From Paraburkholderia sp. CNPSo 3274 (GTDB lineage Bacteria; Pseudomonadota; Gammaproteobacteria; Burkholderiales; Burkholderiaceae): DNA of 49,372 bases. Both the position numbers and the translations under genes were made by a program. Location: contig NZ_JAMBPR010000067.1 of NCBI RefSeq assembly GCF_024206475.1, forward strand, positions 1 to 49,372. The letters are read 5' to 3'. How positions within the stretch are numbered: the first letter of the stretch is position 1; every line of letters starts with the position of its first letter. Below, piece by piece: positions 7,832 to 16,291 of this stretch. Under the pieces are notes generated by a model, which worked only from the letters and a program-made list of their open reading frames with translations, was not told where the DNA came from and made no database searches.

Positions 7832-9616
7832 ATGACCCAGCCCAACGCACGGCGCCTGCGCAGCCAGGAATGGTTCGACGACCCGGCCCATGCGGACATG
7901 ACCGCGCTGTATGTCGAGCGTTTCATGAACTACGGTCTGACCCGCGAAGAACTGCAATCGGGCCGCCCTATCATCGGCATTGCGCAAACGGGGAGCGATC
8001 TCGCCCCCTGCAATCGTCACCATATCGAACTCGCGGCTCGCACGAAGGCGGGCATTCGGGACGCGGGCGGCATACCGATGGAATTCCCGGTGCATCCGCT
8101 TGCGGAGCAGAGCCGCCGGCCCACGGCGGCGCTCGACCGCAATCTGGCCTATCTGGGTCTCGTCGAAATACTTCACGGTTTCCCGCTCGATGGCGTCGTG
8201 CTGACCACGGGCTGCGACAAGACCACGCCCGCCTGCCTGATGGCCGCGGCAACGGTCGATATGCCCGCCATCGTGCTTTCGGGCGGGCCGATGCTCGACG
8301 GTTGGCATAACGGCCAGCGTGTTGGTTCGGGTACGGTCATCTGGCATGCGCGCAATCTGCTGGCGGCAGGCGAGATCGACTACGAAGGTTTCATGGAACT
8401 CACCACGGCTTCGTCGCCCTCTATCGGCCACTGCAACACCATGGGCACCGCGTTGTCGATGAACAGCCTCGCGGAAGCGCTGGGTATGTCGCTGCCCGGC
8501 TGCGCCAGTATTCCGGCGGCTTACCGCGAGCGCGGTCAGATGGCGTACGCAACGGGCAAGCGCATTGTCGACCTCGTGCGCTACGACATGCGGCCTTCGC
8601 GCATCATGACGAAAGAGGCGTTCGAGAATGCCATTGTCGTGGCCTCCGCGCTGGGCGCGTCCACCAATTGTCCGCCGCACCTCATTGCCATCGCGCGGCA
8701 CATGGGCATCGAGCTGAGCCTCGAAGACTGGCAACGCGTCGGCGAACAGGTGCCGCTCATCGTGAACTGCATGCCGGCAGGCGAGTATCTGGGCGAGAGC
8801 TTCCACCGCGCGGGCGGCGTGCCCGGTGTGCTGCGCGAACTCGATCGCGCGGGCCTCGTGCACCGCGAATGCCTCACGGTATCGGGCCGGACCATTGGCG
8901 CCATCGCCGACAGCACGCCCGAACCCGATCGCGAAGTCATCAGGACAACGGATGACCCGCTCAAGCATGGCGCGGGGTTCATGGTTCTCTCGGGCAACTT
9001 CTTCGACAGCGCGATCATGAAGATGTCGGTGGTCGGCGACGCCTTCCGGCAAACCTATTTGAGCGAGCCGGGCGCGGAAAATACCTTCGAGGCGCGGGCG
9101 ATCGTGTTCGACGGTCCCGAGGATTACCACGCGCGCATCAACGATCCGTCGCTCGAAATCGACCAGCGCTGCATTCTCGTGATTCGCGGCACGGGCACGG
9201 TGGGCTATCCGGGCAGCGCCGAAGTGGTGAACATGGCGCCGCCGGCGGAACTGGTGCGCCAGGGCATCACGTCGCTGCCCACGCTGGGCGATGGCCGTCA
9301 GAGCGGTACGTCGGCGAGCCCGTCGATCCTGAACATGTCGCCCGAGGCGGCGGTGGGCGGCGGCCTCGCGCTGCTGCAAACCGGTGACCGCATTCGCGTG
9401 GACCTGAATGCGCGCAGCGTGAACGTGCTGGTCGACGAAGCCGAGCTTGCGCGGCGCCGCGAAACGGCGCACTTCGAGGTTCCGCCCGCACAGACGCCCT
9501 GGCAGGAGCTTTACCGCAAGACGGTGGGGCAACTGTCCACCGGCGGATGCCTCGAACCGGCCACGCTCTATCTGAAAGTCATCGCCGAGCGCGGCAATCC
9601 GCGCCATTCGCATTAA
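7832..9616 (+). CDS. xylD: D-xylonate dehydratase (IlvD/Edd family)
   Basis: The 594-residue enzyme would remove water from D-xylonate to give 2-keto-3-deoxy-D-xylonate, the third Weimberg step. It resembles Caulobacter XylD along its length: RRLRSQEWFDDPAHADMTAL at the start, VLTTGCDKTTPA, and LGDGRQSGT near the end. Cysteines expected to hold the Fe-S cluster are C60 (APCN), C128 (GCDK) and C201 (GHCNT). ATG 7832 was chosen because GGAG (7820-7823) is well spaced and relatives start here; GTG 7823 is the alternative. The next gene starts 26 bp on. A close pentonate such as L-arabonate cannot be excluded as substrate. Confidence 0.9.
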   Translation: MTQPNARRLRSQEWFDDPAHADMTALYVERFMNYGLTREELQSGRPIIGIAQTGSDLAPCNRHHIELAARTKAGIRDAGGIPMEFPVHPLAEQSRRPTAALDRNLAYLGLVEILHGFPLDGVVLTTGCDKTTPACLMAAATVDMPAIVLSGGPMLDGWHNGQRVGSGTVIWHARNLLAAGEIDYEGFMELTTASSPSIGHCNTMGTALSMNSLAEALGMSLPGCASIPAAYRERGQMAYATGKRIVDLVRYDMRPSRIMTKEAFENAIVVASALGASTNCPPHLIAIARHMGIELSLEDWQRVGEQVPLIVNCMPAGEYLGESFHRAGGVPGVLRELDRAGLVHRECLTVSGRTIGAIADSTPEPDREVIRTTDDPLKHGAGFMVLSGNFFDSAIMKMSVVGDAFRQTYLSEPGAENTFEARAIVFDGPEDYHARINDPSLEIDQRCILVIRGTGTVGYPGSAEVVNMAPPAELVRQGITSLPTLGDGRQSGTSASPSILNMSPEAAVGGGLALLQTGDRIRVDLNARSVNVLVDEAELARRRETAHFEVPPAQTPWQELYRKTVGQLSTGGCLEPATLYLKVIAERGNPRHSH

Positions 9617-9642
9617 CCATCGGACACCAAACTGGACGCACC

Positions 9643-10821
9643 ATGACCTCGAACACCCCATCAAACTGGCTTCCCGGCGATGTCGGGAAGGCGCTGCTCG
9701 TTGGCCGAGTGTGGCGCAAGGCCGGCGAGCATGAAGGCCCCTCTGTCGTGCTCGTTCGCAATGGCGAAGTCATCGATATCACGGCCAGCACGCCGACCAC
9801 CGCGGATCTTTTCGACCGCGAGGACATCGCGCAATTTGCACGCACGGTGAGCGGCGAATCGCTCGGCCCGGTGGAGAAACTGATCGAAGCGAATCTGCCC
9901 GGCAGCGGGGAGCCCGCACTGCGTCTGCTCGCGCCCAATGACGTTCAGGCCATCAAGGCATGCGGCGTGACGTTCGCGGTGAGCCTGATCGAGCGCGTGA
10001 TCGAGGAGCAGGCGGGCGGCGATCCCGCGAAAGCGCAGGAGGTGCGCGAAACCATCGCGGCCACGATCGGCACCGATCTCTCGAAGATCAAGCCGGGCTC
10101 GGAAGAAGCGATGAAGCTCAAGGCGGAACTCGAGCGGCGCGGCGCGTGGTCCCAGTACATGGAAGTGGGTATTGGGCCCGACGCGGAAGTGTTCTCGAAG
10201 TCGCAGCCGATGTCGGCGGTGGGCTTTGGCGCGGATGTCGGCTTGCTGGCCGCTTCGGTCTGGAACAACCCCGAGCCGGAAATCGTGCTTGCGGTGAACA
10301 GCCGCGGCGAGATCGTCGGCGCGACGCTCGGCAACGACGTCAATCTGCGCGACATCGAAGGCCGCTCGGCGCTGCTGCTCGGCAAGTGCAAGGACAACAA
10401 CGCCTCGTGCGCGATTGGCCCGTTCGTGCGCCTGTTCGACGAGTCGTTCAGCCTCGACACGGTGCGCAAGACGAGCGTCGCGCTGCGCGTGGAAGGCACG
10501 GACGATGACTTCGTCCTGGAGGGCATCAGCCATATGAGCGAAATCAGCCGCGACCCGGCCGACCTCGTGGCGCAGACGTGGGGCCCTCATCACCAGTATC
10601 CCGATGGCTTCATGCTCTTTCTCGGCACCATGTTCTCGCCGATCAAGGATCGCGATACGCAAGGCGGCGGCTTTACGCATCATCTGGGCGACAAGGTCAC
10701 CATCTCCACGCCGGAACTTGGCGCGCTGATCAACACCGTGCAATTGAGCACGGAACTCGCGCCGTGGACCTTCGGCGTGCGCGCGCTCTATCGCAATCTG
10801 GCTGCGCGCGGATTGCTGTGA
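9643..10821 (+). CDS. xylX: 2-keto-3-deoxy-pentonate dehydratase (FAH family)
   Basis: The 392-residue protein belongs to the fumarylacetoacetate-hydrolase superfamily, in the long form that dehydrates 2-keto-3-deoxyxylonate to 2-oxoglutarate semialdehyde. The motif GATLGNDVNLRDIEG followed by SCAIGP is typical of this group and supplies acidic metal ligands. Length matches XylX (about 385). The start at 9643 is the first ATG after the xylD stop. Its place between xylD and an aldehyde dehydrogenase fixes its role in the pathway better than sequence alone. Confidence 0.88.
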   Translation: MTSNTPSNWLPGDVGKALLVGRVWRKAGEHEGPSVVLVRNGEVIDITASTPTTADLFDREDIAQFARTVSGESLGPVEKLIEANLPGSGEPALRLLAPNDVQAIKACGVTFAVSLIERVIEEQAGGDPAKAQEVRETIAATIGTDLSKIKPGSEEAMKLKAELERRGAWSQYMEVGIGPDAEVFSKSQPMSAVGFGADVGLLAASVWNNPEPEIVLAVNSRGEIVGATLGNDVNLRDIEGRSALLLGKCKDNNASCAIGPFVRLFDESFSLDTVRKTSVALRVEGTDDDFVLEGISHMSEISRDPADLVAQTWGPHHQYPDGFMLFLGTMFSPIKDRDTQGGGFTHHLGDKVTISTPELGALINTVQLSTELAPWTFGVRALYRNLAARGLL

Positions 10822-10844
10822 GCCACTGAATCGGGAAACGCGAC

Positions 10845-12287
10845 ATGAACCAGTTCGACAATTTCATCGGCGGCGAGTGGGTGCGCGGCGCCACGGTATC
10901 CACCAACATCAATCCCTCCAATCTCGACGACGCGATCGGCGAGTTCGCGCAGGCAGACGACGCGCAGACGCGCGACGCCATTGCCGCCGCGCGCAAGGCC
11001 TTTGCGCAGTGGTCGCTTTCCACGCCACAGCAACGCTTCGACTTGCTCGACCAGGTGGGCAGCGTCATTCTCACGCGCAAGGCCGAGTTGGGCCGCGTGC
11101 TCGCGCGCGAGGAGGGCAAGACGCTGCCCGAGGCCATCGGCGAGGTGGGCCGCGCCGCGCAGATCTTCAAGTTCTTTGCGGGCGAGGCGCTGCGCCTTGG
11201 CGGCGAGATCGTGCCTTCGGTGCGGCCCGGCATGACCGTCGAGGTGACGCGCGAGCCGATCGGCGTGATCGGGCTCATTACGCCCTGGAACTTTCCGATC
11301 GCCATTCCCGCCTGGAAGATCGCGCCCGCGCTGGCCTATGGCAACACGGTCGTCATCAAGCCCGCCGACCTCGTGCCGGCCAGCACGTGGGAACTCGTGA
11401 AGATCATTGCGGAGGCGGGCGCGCCGGCCGGCGTCATCAACCTCGTGATGGGGCGCGGCTCGGTGGTGGGCGAGGCGATCGTCAGCTCGCCTGATGTCGA
11501 CGCCGTGAGTTTCACGGGCTCGGTCCAGACGGGCCGCGCGATCGGCGCGAAATGCTTTGCAACGGGCAAGAAATTCCAGCTGGAGATGGGTGGCAAGAAT
11601 CCCATGGTCGTGCTCGACGACGCCAATCTCGACGTCGCCGTGGACGCCTGTATCAACGGCGCATTCTTCTCTACGGGGCAACGCTGCACGGCATCGAGCC
11701 GCCTCATCGTGACGGAAGGCATTCACGACCGTTTTATCGAAGCGATGAAGGCCCGCATGAAGACGCTGAAGACGGGCGACGCGCTGGCGGACGGCACGCA
11801 TATCGGGCCGGTGGTGGACGACAAACAGCTCCAGCAGGACGAGCGCTACATTGCGATCGCGCGTGAAGAGGGCGGTGAGGTGTACGGCGGCGAGCGGGTT
11901 GAAGGCGCCACGCGCGGCTATTTCCTTGCCCCCGCGCTGATCACTAGTACGACCGCGGAAATGCGCATCAACCGCGAAGAAGTGTTCGGCCCCGTCGCCT
12001 CGGTCATCAAGGTGAAGGACTATCACGAGGCGCTAGCCGTGGCGAACGACACGGAGTTCGGTTTGTCGGCTGGCATCTGCACGACTTCGCTCAGTCATGC
12101 CAACCATTTCCGTCGCCATGTGCAGGCCGGCATGGTCATGGTGAACACCGCAACGGCGGGCGTGGACTATCACGTTCCGTTTGGCGGCCGCAAGGGTTCG
12201 AGCTACGGCCCGCGCGAGCAAGGCAGCTATGCCCGCGAGTTCTACACCACGGTCAAGACGGCGTACGTCAATCCGGGCGCAGTGTGA
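10845..12287 (+). CDS. xylA: 2-oxoglutarate semialdehyde dehydrogenase (ALDH family)
   Basis: The 480-residue aldehyde dehydrogenase has PWNFPIAIPAWKIAPALAYG, the general base E247 (LEMGGKN) and the catalytic C281 (GQRCTA). It would oxidise 2-oxoglutarate semialdehyde to 2-oxoglutarate, the last Weimberg step. The symbol follows Caulobacter use; it is not xylose isomerase. It starts 23 bp after xylX and ends just before a strong terminator, so it closes the operon. Xylose dehydrogenase and xylonolactonase are not in the window. Other ALDH substrates are possible, but the context is strong. Confidence 0.88.
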   Translation: MNQFDNFIGGEWVRGATVSTNINPSNLDDAIGEFAQADDAQTRDAIAAARKAFAQWSLSTPQQRFDLLDQVGSVILTRKAELGRVLAREEGKTLPEAIGEVGRAAQIFKFFAGEALRLGGEIVPSVRPGMTVEVTREPIGVIGLITPWNFPIAIPAWKIAPALAYGNTVVIKPADLVPASTWELVKIIAEAGAPAGVINLVMGRGSVVGEAIVSSPDVDAVSFTGSVQTGRAIGAKCFATGKKFQLEMGGKNPMVVLDDANLDVAVDACINGAFFSTGQRCTASSRLIVTEGIHDRFIEAMKARMKTLKTGDALADGTHIGPVVDDKQLQQDERYIAIAREEGGEVYGGERVEGATRGYFLAPALITSTTAEMRINREEVFGPVASVIKVKDYHEALAVANDTEFGLSAGICTTSLSHANHFRRHVQAGMVMVNTATAGVDYHVPFGGRKGSSYGPREQGSYAREFYTTVKTAYVNPGAV

Positions 12288-12291
12288 AGCC

Positions 12292-12330
12292 GCGCGGGCG
12301 GCGTGCAAAGACGCCGCCCGCGCCAGTTTT
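12292..12330 (+). terminator. Terminator of the xylDXA operon
   Basis: GCGCGGGCGGCGT (12292-12304) and ACGCCGCCCGCGC (12311-12323) form a perfect 13-bp stem with loop GCAAAG, followed by CAGTTTT. It starts 5 bp after the xylA stop. The T-run overlaps the stop codon of the convergent PAP2 gene. Confidence 0.9.
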
Positions 12331-13025
12331 CAGCTTATTCCGTGCACTACGGAGTGGGCGAGCCGCAGCAGATCGTCGAACTGCGTGACCAGTTCGAAAC
12401 ATACGAGAAATGCGCTTGCGGCGGCCGGCCCGGGAAAGCGCATCATCAGGCGCAGAGCGGGCTCGGCGGTACGCTTTCTGATGGCGTCGCGCGTCATCAG
12501 CCAGGTAATCACCACGCCGATTGCGCCGCCCGCGATCAAATCCGTGGGGTAGTGATAGCCCAGATACGCGCGCGGCAAACAGATGACTAGTACCGTATAT
12601 AAAATCGCCAGCGCGCCGACCACACGCCATACCAGGTAGATTCCCACTGCAATCGCTAGCCACAGCATGGCGTGATCGCTCGGAAACGAGCTGAAATCGG
12701 TTAGCCCGGCGGCTCGCAACGACGACGAGGCGAAATGCAGATGCAGATCGGGATTGAAGATCGGCCGTTGCCGGAATGGCAGACAACGCGCGAGGAGGCG
12801 TCCCACTGCGAGCGCGATCAGGCCGCTGGCCACCGTGGCGATCATCATCTCGCGCCGCCACTCGCGCCGCTCGCTCGGCTGGAACCAGATCCACCCTATG
12901 AGCGGGATGAGGAAATAACCCTTGAACGTATAGAGTCCCACCATCACCCGGATCGCGTGATTGAGGAGTGGCGGCAGATCGACTTGGGTGAGGGCTCCCA
13001 GAATGACGGTATCGAGGCTGTTCAT
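12330..13025 (-). CDS. PAP2-family membrane phosphatase
   Basis: The 231-residue integral membrane protein has about five or six hydrophobic helices and the three PAP2 motifs: FRQRP, PSDH, and PRAYLGYHYPTD with the catalytic histidines. Such proteins dephosphorylate lipid phosphates, for example undecaprenyl diphosphate (BcrC-like) or phosphatidic acid. It converges on the xyl operon and has its own upstream gap. It is likely monocistronic. Substrate is not determined. Confidence 0.9.
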   Translation of the reverse strand: MNSLDTVILGALTQVDLPPLLNHAIRVMVGLYTFKGYFLIPLIGWIWFQPSERREWRREMMIATVASGLIALAVGRLLARCLPFRQRPIFNPDLHLHFASSSLRAAGLTDFSSFPSDHAMLWLAIAVGIYLVWRVVGALAILYTVLVICLPRAYLGYHYPTDLIAGGAIGVVITWLMTRDAIRKRTAEPALRLMMRFPGPAAASAFLVCFELVTQFDDLLRLAHSVVHGIS

Positions 13026-13357
13026 TTATTGTGGGCCATTCCGCTGACTTTATTTACGAATGAGAAAGGCGGCCGGAAACGGAAGTCTCCGGCCGCCTTG
13101 GTGCCCGATGTTCCAGGCGCTAGCAATCGTAAGTTTCAACTCAGCGCGCATAGGTAAAGAATCGAAAGCAAGTGTAAATAGCACTTGCTCTCCCCTGACT
13201 GCGCTGCAGCGGCAGGCATCATCCTTTGCGGTGCGCCTGCTGGACTGCTGTTACGCCCCGTCACACATCGTTTCGTTTCCAAACGAACTGTGCATACTTG
13301 GTGCCCGTTATCGGACACGACCCCACATATTTTCGAGCGATCTGCCCGGTTTCACTG
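13026..13357. other. Gene-free gap with three inverted repeats
   Basis: No convincing gene is present. Three structures are visible. A 12-bp perfect stem with a 10-base loop lies at 13066-13099 (arms AAGGCGGCCGGA and TCCGGCCGCCTT), but neither side has a real T-run. An 8-bp stem with a 7-base loop lies at 13167-13189, followed on the minus strand by a T-rich stretch. A short palindrome TTCGTTTCCAAACGAA lies at 13272-13287. The gap is downstream of the M14-like gene and upstream of PAP2, so it must hold one terminator and one promoter. Confidence 0.6.
13167..13189 (-). terminator. Possible terminator after the M14-like gene
   Basis: AGCAAGTG (13167-13174) and CACTTGCT (13182-13189) form a perfect 8-bp stem with a 7-base loop. 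On the minus strand the stem is followed by TTCGATTCTTT, a modest U-rich tail. It is about 170 bp past the M14-like stop, which is far but possible. Confidence 0.4.
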
Positions 13358-14473
13358 TCAGTTGGGCAGCAGAGAGCCGCTGCGCAGCGGCGTGGCGCCT
13401 GCCACCCACGCCACTTCCATCCCCGCAGTGGCGAAGCGCGTGCGTTGGCGTGCGTACAGCATGCCGGTCACCGAGCTCGTGATCGTGACGACGCGATCGG
13501 TCAGCGGGTCGACCACATCGGCAATCGGCTGACCAGGTTCGACCGTGACGCCAACCGGCGTGCGGAACACGAGCACGCCGGAGACCGGCGCGATGAGCGA
13601 TTCGGCGCCCGCGAGCGGTGTAGCGCCGTATTCGAGCCGAGGCAGCGGCGCGGGCGTGCCCTCGATCACACCGCGATGCGTGAGGTAGTTGACGATGGCG
13701 TTCGCGTCGCGTTCGGCGAAGTCGTAGCTCACGTCTGCCTGGCCGCGCAACTCGATCGTCACGGAAACCGCGCCGTTGGGAATCGGAAACCGGTCGCCGT
13801 AGCGCTCGCGCAGCGCGGACCAGCAGAAGCTGTGAATCTCGTCGAAGGGATTGCCGTCCGAATTGAGCGCGAAGAGCGATGCTTTCGCTTCGAGATAGCG
13901 CGCGAGCGGCTCGACATCGGCCCACAGGTCGGGGTTCGTGTAGAGGTGCATGGCGCCTTCGAAGTCGCAATGCAGGTCGAGCACGACATCGGCGTCGTAC
14001 GAAAGGCGCTGAAGCGCAAGACGTTGTGAGCCGAGTTCGGTGGTGGGCGCCTGTTCGTCGAGCGCCTCTCGCATCGCAGCGCGCACGGCGACCACGTTCT
14101 GCTGCGCGTCGCCGCTCAGTCGAGGGCCGACACGCGGGAGCACGAGTTCGGCGAGATCGTGGAAGTGGCGGTTGAAGTTGGCCGCGGTGCCGCTTTCAAA
14201 ACGGCCGAGCAGCTGACCGAGCAGGCGCTGATTGAGGCCGATCGGATTGGGCACGGGCACGACGACGACCTCGCCGCGCAGCTTGCCTGCGGCTTCGAGC
14301 GCGGCCAGGCGTTTGCGCAGCGCCCAGGCGACCAGCATGCCCGGCAGTTCGTCGGCATGCAGCGACGACTGGATGTAGATCTTCTGTGCGCCGGTGGGGC
14401 CGTAGTGGAAGCTCGAGAGATGCCGCGCGGTGCCGAGCGCCGGCGAAATTAGCGGATGGGTTTGAATTTGCAT
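13358..14473 (-). CDS. Succinylglutamate desuccinylase/aspartoacylase-like M14 protein
   Basis: The 371-residue zinc deacylase has ligands H39 and E42 (SLHADE) and H168 (DLHCD), with the NFNRHF segment around R102 expected to bind the substrate carboxylate. The last 90 residues form a small beta-rich domain (IAPVSGVLVFRTPVGVTVEPG) that resembles a lipoyl-like barrel, common in this family. It is on the same strand as the amino-acid binding protein but separated from it by a strong terminator. N-acylated amino acids are the likely substrates; the exact one is unknown. Confidence 0.88.
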   Translation of the reverse strand: MQIQTHPLISPALGTARHLSSFHYGPTGAQKIYIQSSLHADELPGMLVAWALRKRLAALEAAGKLRGEVVVVPVPNPIGLNQRLLGQLLGRFESGTAANFNRHFHDLAELVLPRVGPRLSGDAQQNVVAVRAAMREALDEQAPTTELGSQRLALQRLSYDADVVLDLHCDFEGAMHLYTNPDLWADVEPLARYLEAKASLFALNSDGNPFDEIHSFCWSALRERYGDRFPIPNGAVSVTIELRGQADVSYDFAERDANAIVNYLTHRGVIEGTPAPLPRLEYGATPLAGAESLIAPVSGVLVFRTPVGVTVEPGQPIADVVDPLTDRVVTITSSVTGMLYARQRTRFATAGMEVAWVAGATPLRSGSLLPN

Positions 14474-14515
14474 GATGGCCTGAGCGCGGGGAGAGTTTCG
14501 AGCGGCGGAAAGGGC

Positions 14516-14542
14516 AAAAGGCGCGGGAGTGTCCCGCGCCTT
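14516..14542 (-). terminator. Terminator after the amino-acid binding-protein gene
   Basis: AAGGCGCGGGA (14518-14528) and TCCCGCGCCTT (14532-14542) form a perfect 11-bp stem with a 3-base loop. On the minus strand the T-run that starts in the stem continues to four T. It lies 29 bp after the SBP stop and before the M14-like gene, so the SBP transcript can be made in excess over its neighbour. Confidence 0.85.
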
Positions 14543-14570
14543 CGTCGCTAATATAGTGCTCTGGTCAGGC

Positions 14571-15347
14571 TCAAGAACCGTACACGTCGAATGCGAAGTA
14601 TCGCGATTCGATCTTCTTGTAAGTCCCGTCCTTGATCATGTCCGCGAGCGCTTTATCGATCTTCACCTTCAGGTCGGCGTCGTCCTTGCGCAAGCCGATG
14701 GCGGCGCCGTTGCCGAGAATGCCGCTCGGATCACTCAGTTCGCCGCTCGTGAACGCGAAGCCTGCGCCGCGCGGGGTCTTCAGGAAGCTCAGGTCGGCCT
14801 GCACGGCGTCTTGCAGCGCGGCGTCGAGGCGGCCCGAGAGCAGGTCTGCATAGACCTGGTCCTGATCCTGGTAAGGCACGATCTTCACACCGCTCGGCGC
14901 CCAATTGGCTTTTGCATAGGCTTCCTGGGTCGTTCCCTGCTCGACGCCGACCGTCTTGCCCTTCAACGAATCTGCCGTGGGCTGGAGGCTCGAGCCTTTC
15001 TTCGCGACGAGACGGCTAGGCGTGTGGAAGACCTTTGACGAGAATGCGATTTGCGCTTCACGCTGCGGCGTCATCGACATCGAGGAGAGAACGGCGTCGA
15101 ACTTCTTCGCCTTGAGCGCCGGAATCATGCCGTCGAATTCGCTTTCCACCCAAACGCATTTCGCGTTGATGCGCTTGCAGATTTCGTTGCCGACGTCGAT
15201 GTCGAAGCCGACCAGCTTGCCGTCCGTGCTCTTCGATTCGAACGGGGGATAACTTGCGTCCACGCCAAAGCGGACCGTGGTCCAGTCCTTCGCGCAGACG
15301 GAGGTTGCGACGGCCAGCATCGCAATGCACAGGGCAAACTTCTTCAT
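14571..15347 (-). CDS. ABC-type amino-acid substrate-binding protein
   Basis: The 258-residue periplasmic protein has a signal peptide (MKKFALCIAMLAVATSVCA) and the polar amino-acid binding pattern of the HisJ/ArgT/AotJ group: FGVDASYPPFES, GFDIDVGNEIC, the SSMSMTPQRE loop and KKIESRYFAFDVYGS at the end. Lysine, arginine, ornithine or histidine is the likely ligand. No permease or ATPase is next to it, so it is an orphan SBP or serves a transporter encoded elsewhere. The adjacent M14-like deacylase supports a role in amino-acid use. Confidence 0.92.
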   Translation of the reverse strand: MKKFALCIAMLAVATSVCAKDWTTVRFGVDASYPPFESKSTDGKLVGFDIDVGNEICKRINAKCVWVESEFDGMIPALKAKKFDAVLSSMSMTPQREAQIAFSSKVFHTPSRLVAKKGSSLQPTADSLKGKTVGVEQGTTQEAYAKANWAPSGVKIVPYQDQDQVYADLLSGRLDAALQDAVQADLSFLKTPRGAGFAFTSGELSDPSGILGNGAAIGLRKDDADLKVKIDKALADMIKDGTYKKIESRYFAFDVYGS

Positions 15348-15706
15348 TGACGTGGAGTCTCCAGTTTGTCTATCGACGCCGCCATGACGGATGGCGACAT
15401 GGTCAACAGCGGGCTGTCACGTCAGCCGTGTTGTATAGACAAGATAATGGATCTCACATAATGAGACAACTAGGGTTTTTGCTGGCGGAAGATGTAAACG
15501 CGCTGACACGCAAGCGATGCATGCGGGAGCTAAGCGCAGAGGGTCGAGTGGGGCGCGCGTTGTAAACGCTTATTGGCTAGACAACTTCAAAAGGCTAGCC
15601 GGACTGGACTGTTGTGGCGGGGAGGGGGCGCGGGACTTGCAAGTGCAGCGAGGTGGGCGCGCGCATTATATTGCGCGCGCAACTATCTGGGCGGCGGATG
15701 TGCCGG
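15348..15706. other. Gene-free gap with SBP promoter and a GC-rich inverted repeat
   Basis: No gene is convincing here. The left part holds the likely promoter of the leftward SBP gene. The right part holds GCGCGCGCA (15657-15665) and TGCGCGCGC (15672-15680), a perfect 9-bp inverted repeat with loop TTATAT, 26 bp past the stop of the PXPV gene. It lacks a T-run, so it is a weak terminator candidate at most. Confidence 0.6.
15441..15469 (-). promoter_or_regulatory. Likely promoter of the amino-acid SBP gene
   Basis: On the minus strand TTGTCT (15464-15469) and TATCTT (15441-15446) are separated by 17 bases, giving a leader of about 87 bases before the SBP start. Two imperfect palindromes overlap it (TTGTATAGACAA at 15431-15442 and TCTCACATAATGAGA at 15452-15466), which could be operator sites. 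Confidence 0.45.
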
Positions 15707-16006
15707 TTAATCGTCGTCGTCGCGGTGGTGATGTTCCCAGCCACGATGACGGCCGTGGTCGTGCCAGTGGTGTTCGTCTTCATCGTGATCGTAGCGGTAG
15801 TAGCCGTAAGCTGGGGCCGCTTCGTAGACCGCAGCGGGCGGCGCTGCATAAACGACGGGCGGCGGTGCCACGTACACCGGCTCGGGCGCGGCATAAACCG
15901 GACCGGGAACGCCGAGATAGACACCGATATCGGCATGGGCGGATGCGGCGCTGCTCACACACGTCCCTGCGAGTCCTGCGAGGAGATAAAACGTCAGGCG
16001 ATTCAT
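15707..16006 (-). CDS. Secreted PXPV-repeat, histidine-rich small protein
   Basis: The 99-residue protein has a signal peptide ending at ASAHA, then repeated proline-tyrosine-valine blocks (VYAAPEPVYVAPPPVVYAAP), then an extremely His/Asp-rich tail (HDEDEHHWHDHGRHR). The middle fits the PXPV repeat family, known from Burkholderia and relatives, of unknown function. The tail could bind divalent metals; that is inference. It stands alone. Confidence 0.82.
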   Translation of the reverse strand: MNRLTFYLLAGLAGTCVSSAASAHADIGVYLGVPGPVYAAPEPVYVAPPPVVYAAPPAAVYEAAPAYGYYRYDHDEDEHHWHDHGRHRGWEHHHRDDDD

Positions 16007-16291
16007 GATGATCTCTATTCCAGTCGACGGACGCGGTTGCGATGGAAGCGGATTCTAGTCGCTGAGCTTACGGAAGGGATGCGCAGATTTGTCAATCGTG
16101 TAACCGGTGGTAAAGCCGCGCGAAAAGTAGCGGGCTTAAGGTTCCCATAAGGTAATCATGCGGACCTGAATTGCCTTTCGTCTGGGTCCGCCGCTTTAGG
16201 GCCATTACACGTTCGTGCATGGTGTGGGTTGAATGCGCGAGGCCGTTGCCATTACCCTATAGAGGCTGCTCGTGTCCGAGACAGGTCTCCC

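Noticed and set aside
7739..9664. A 641-codon open frame antisense to xylD, and similar long antisense frames at 3207-5039, 23657-25501, 30337-32115 and 45747-47825
   Set aside because: They mirror real genes in GC-rich DNA, have Arg/His/Ala-biased composition and no recognisable domains.
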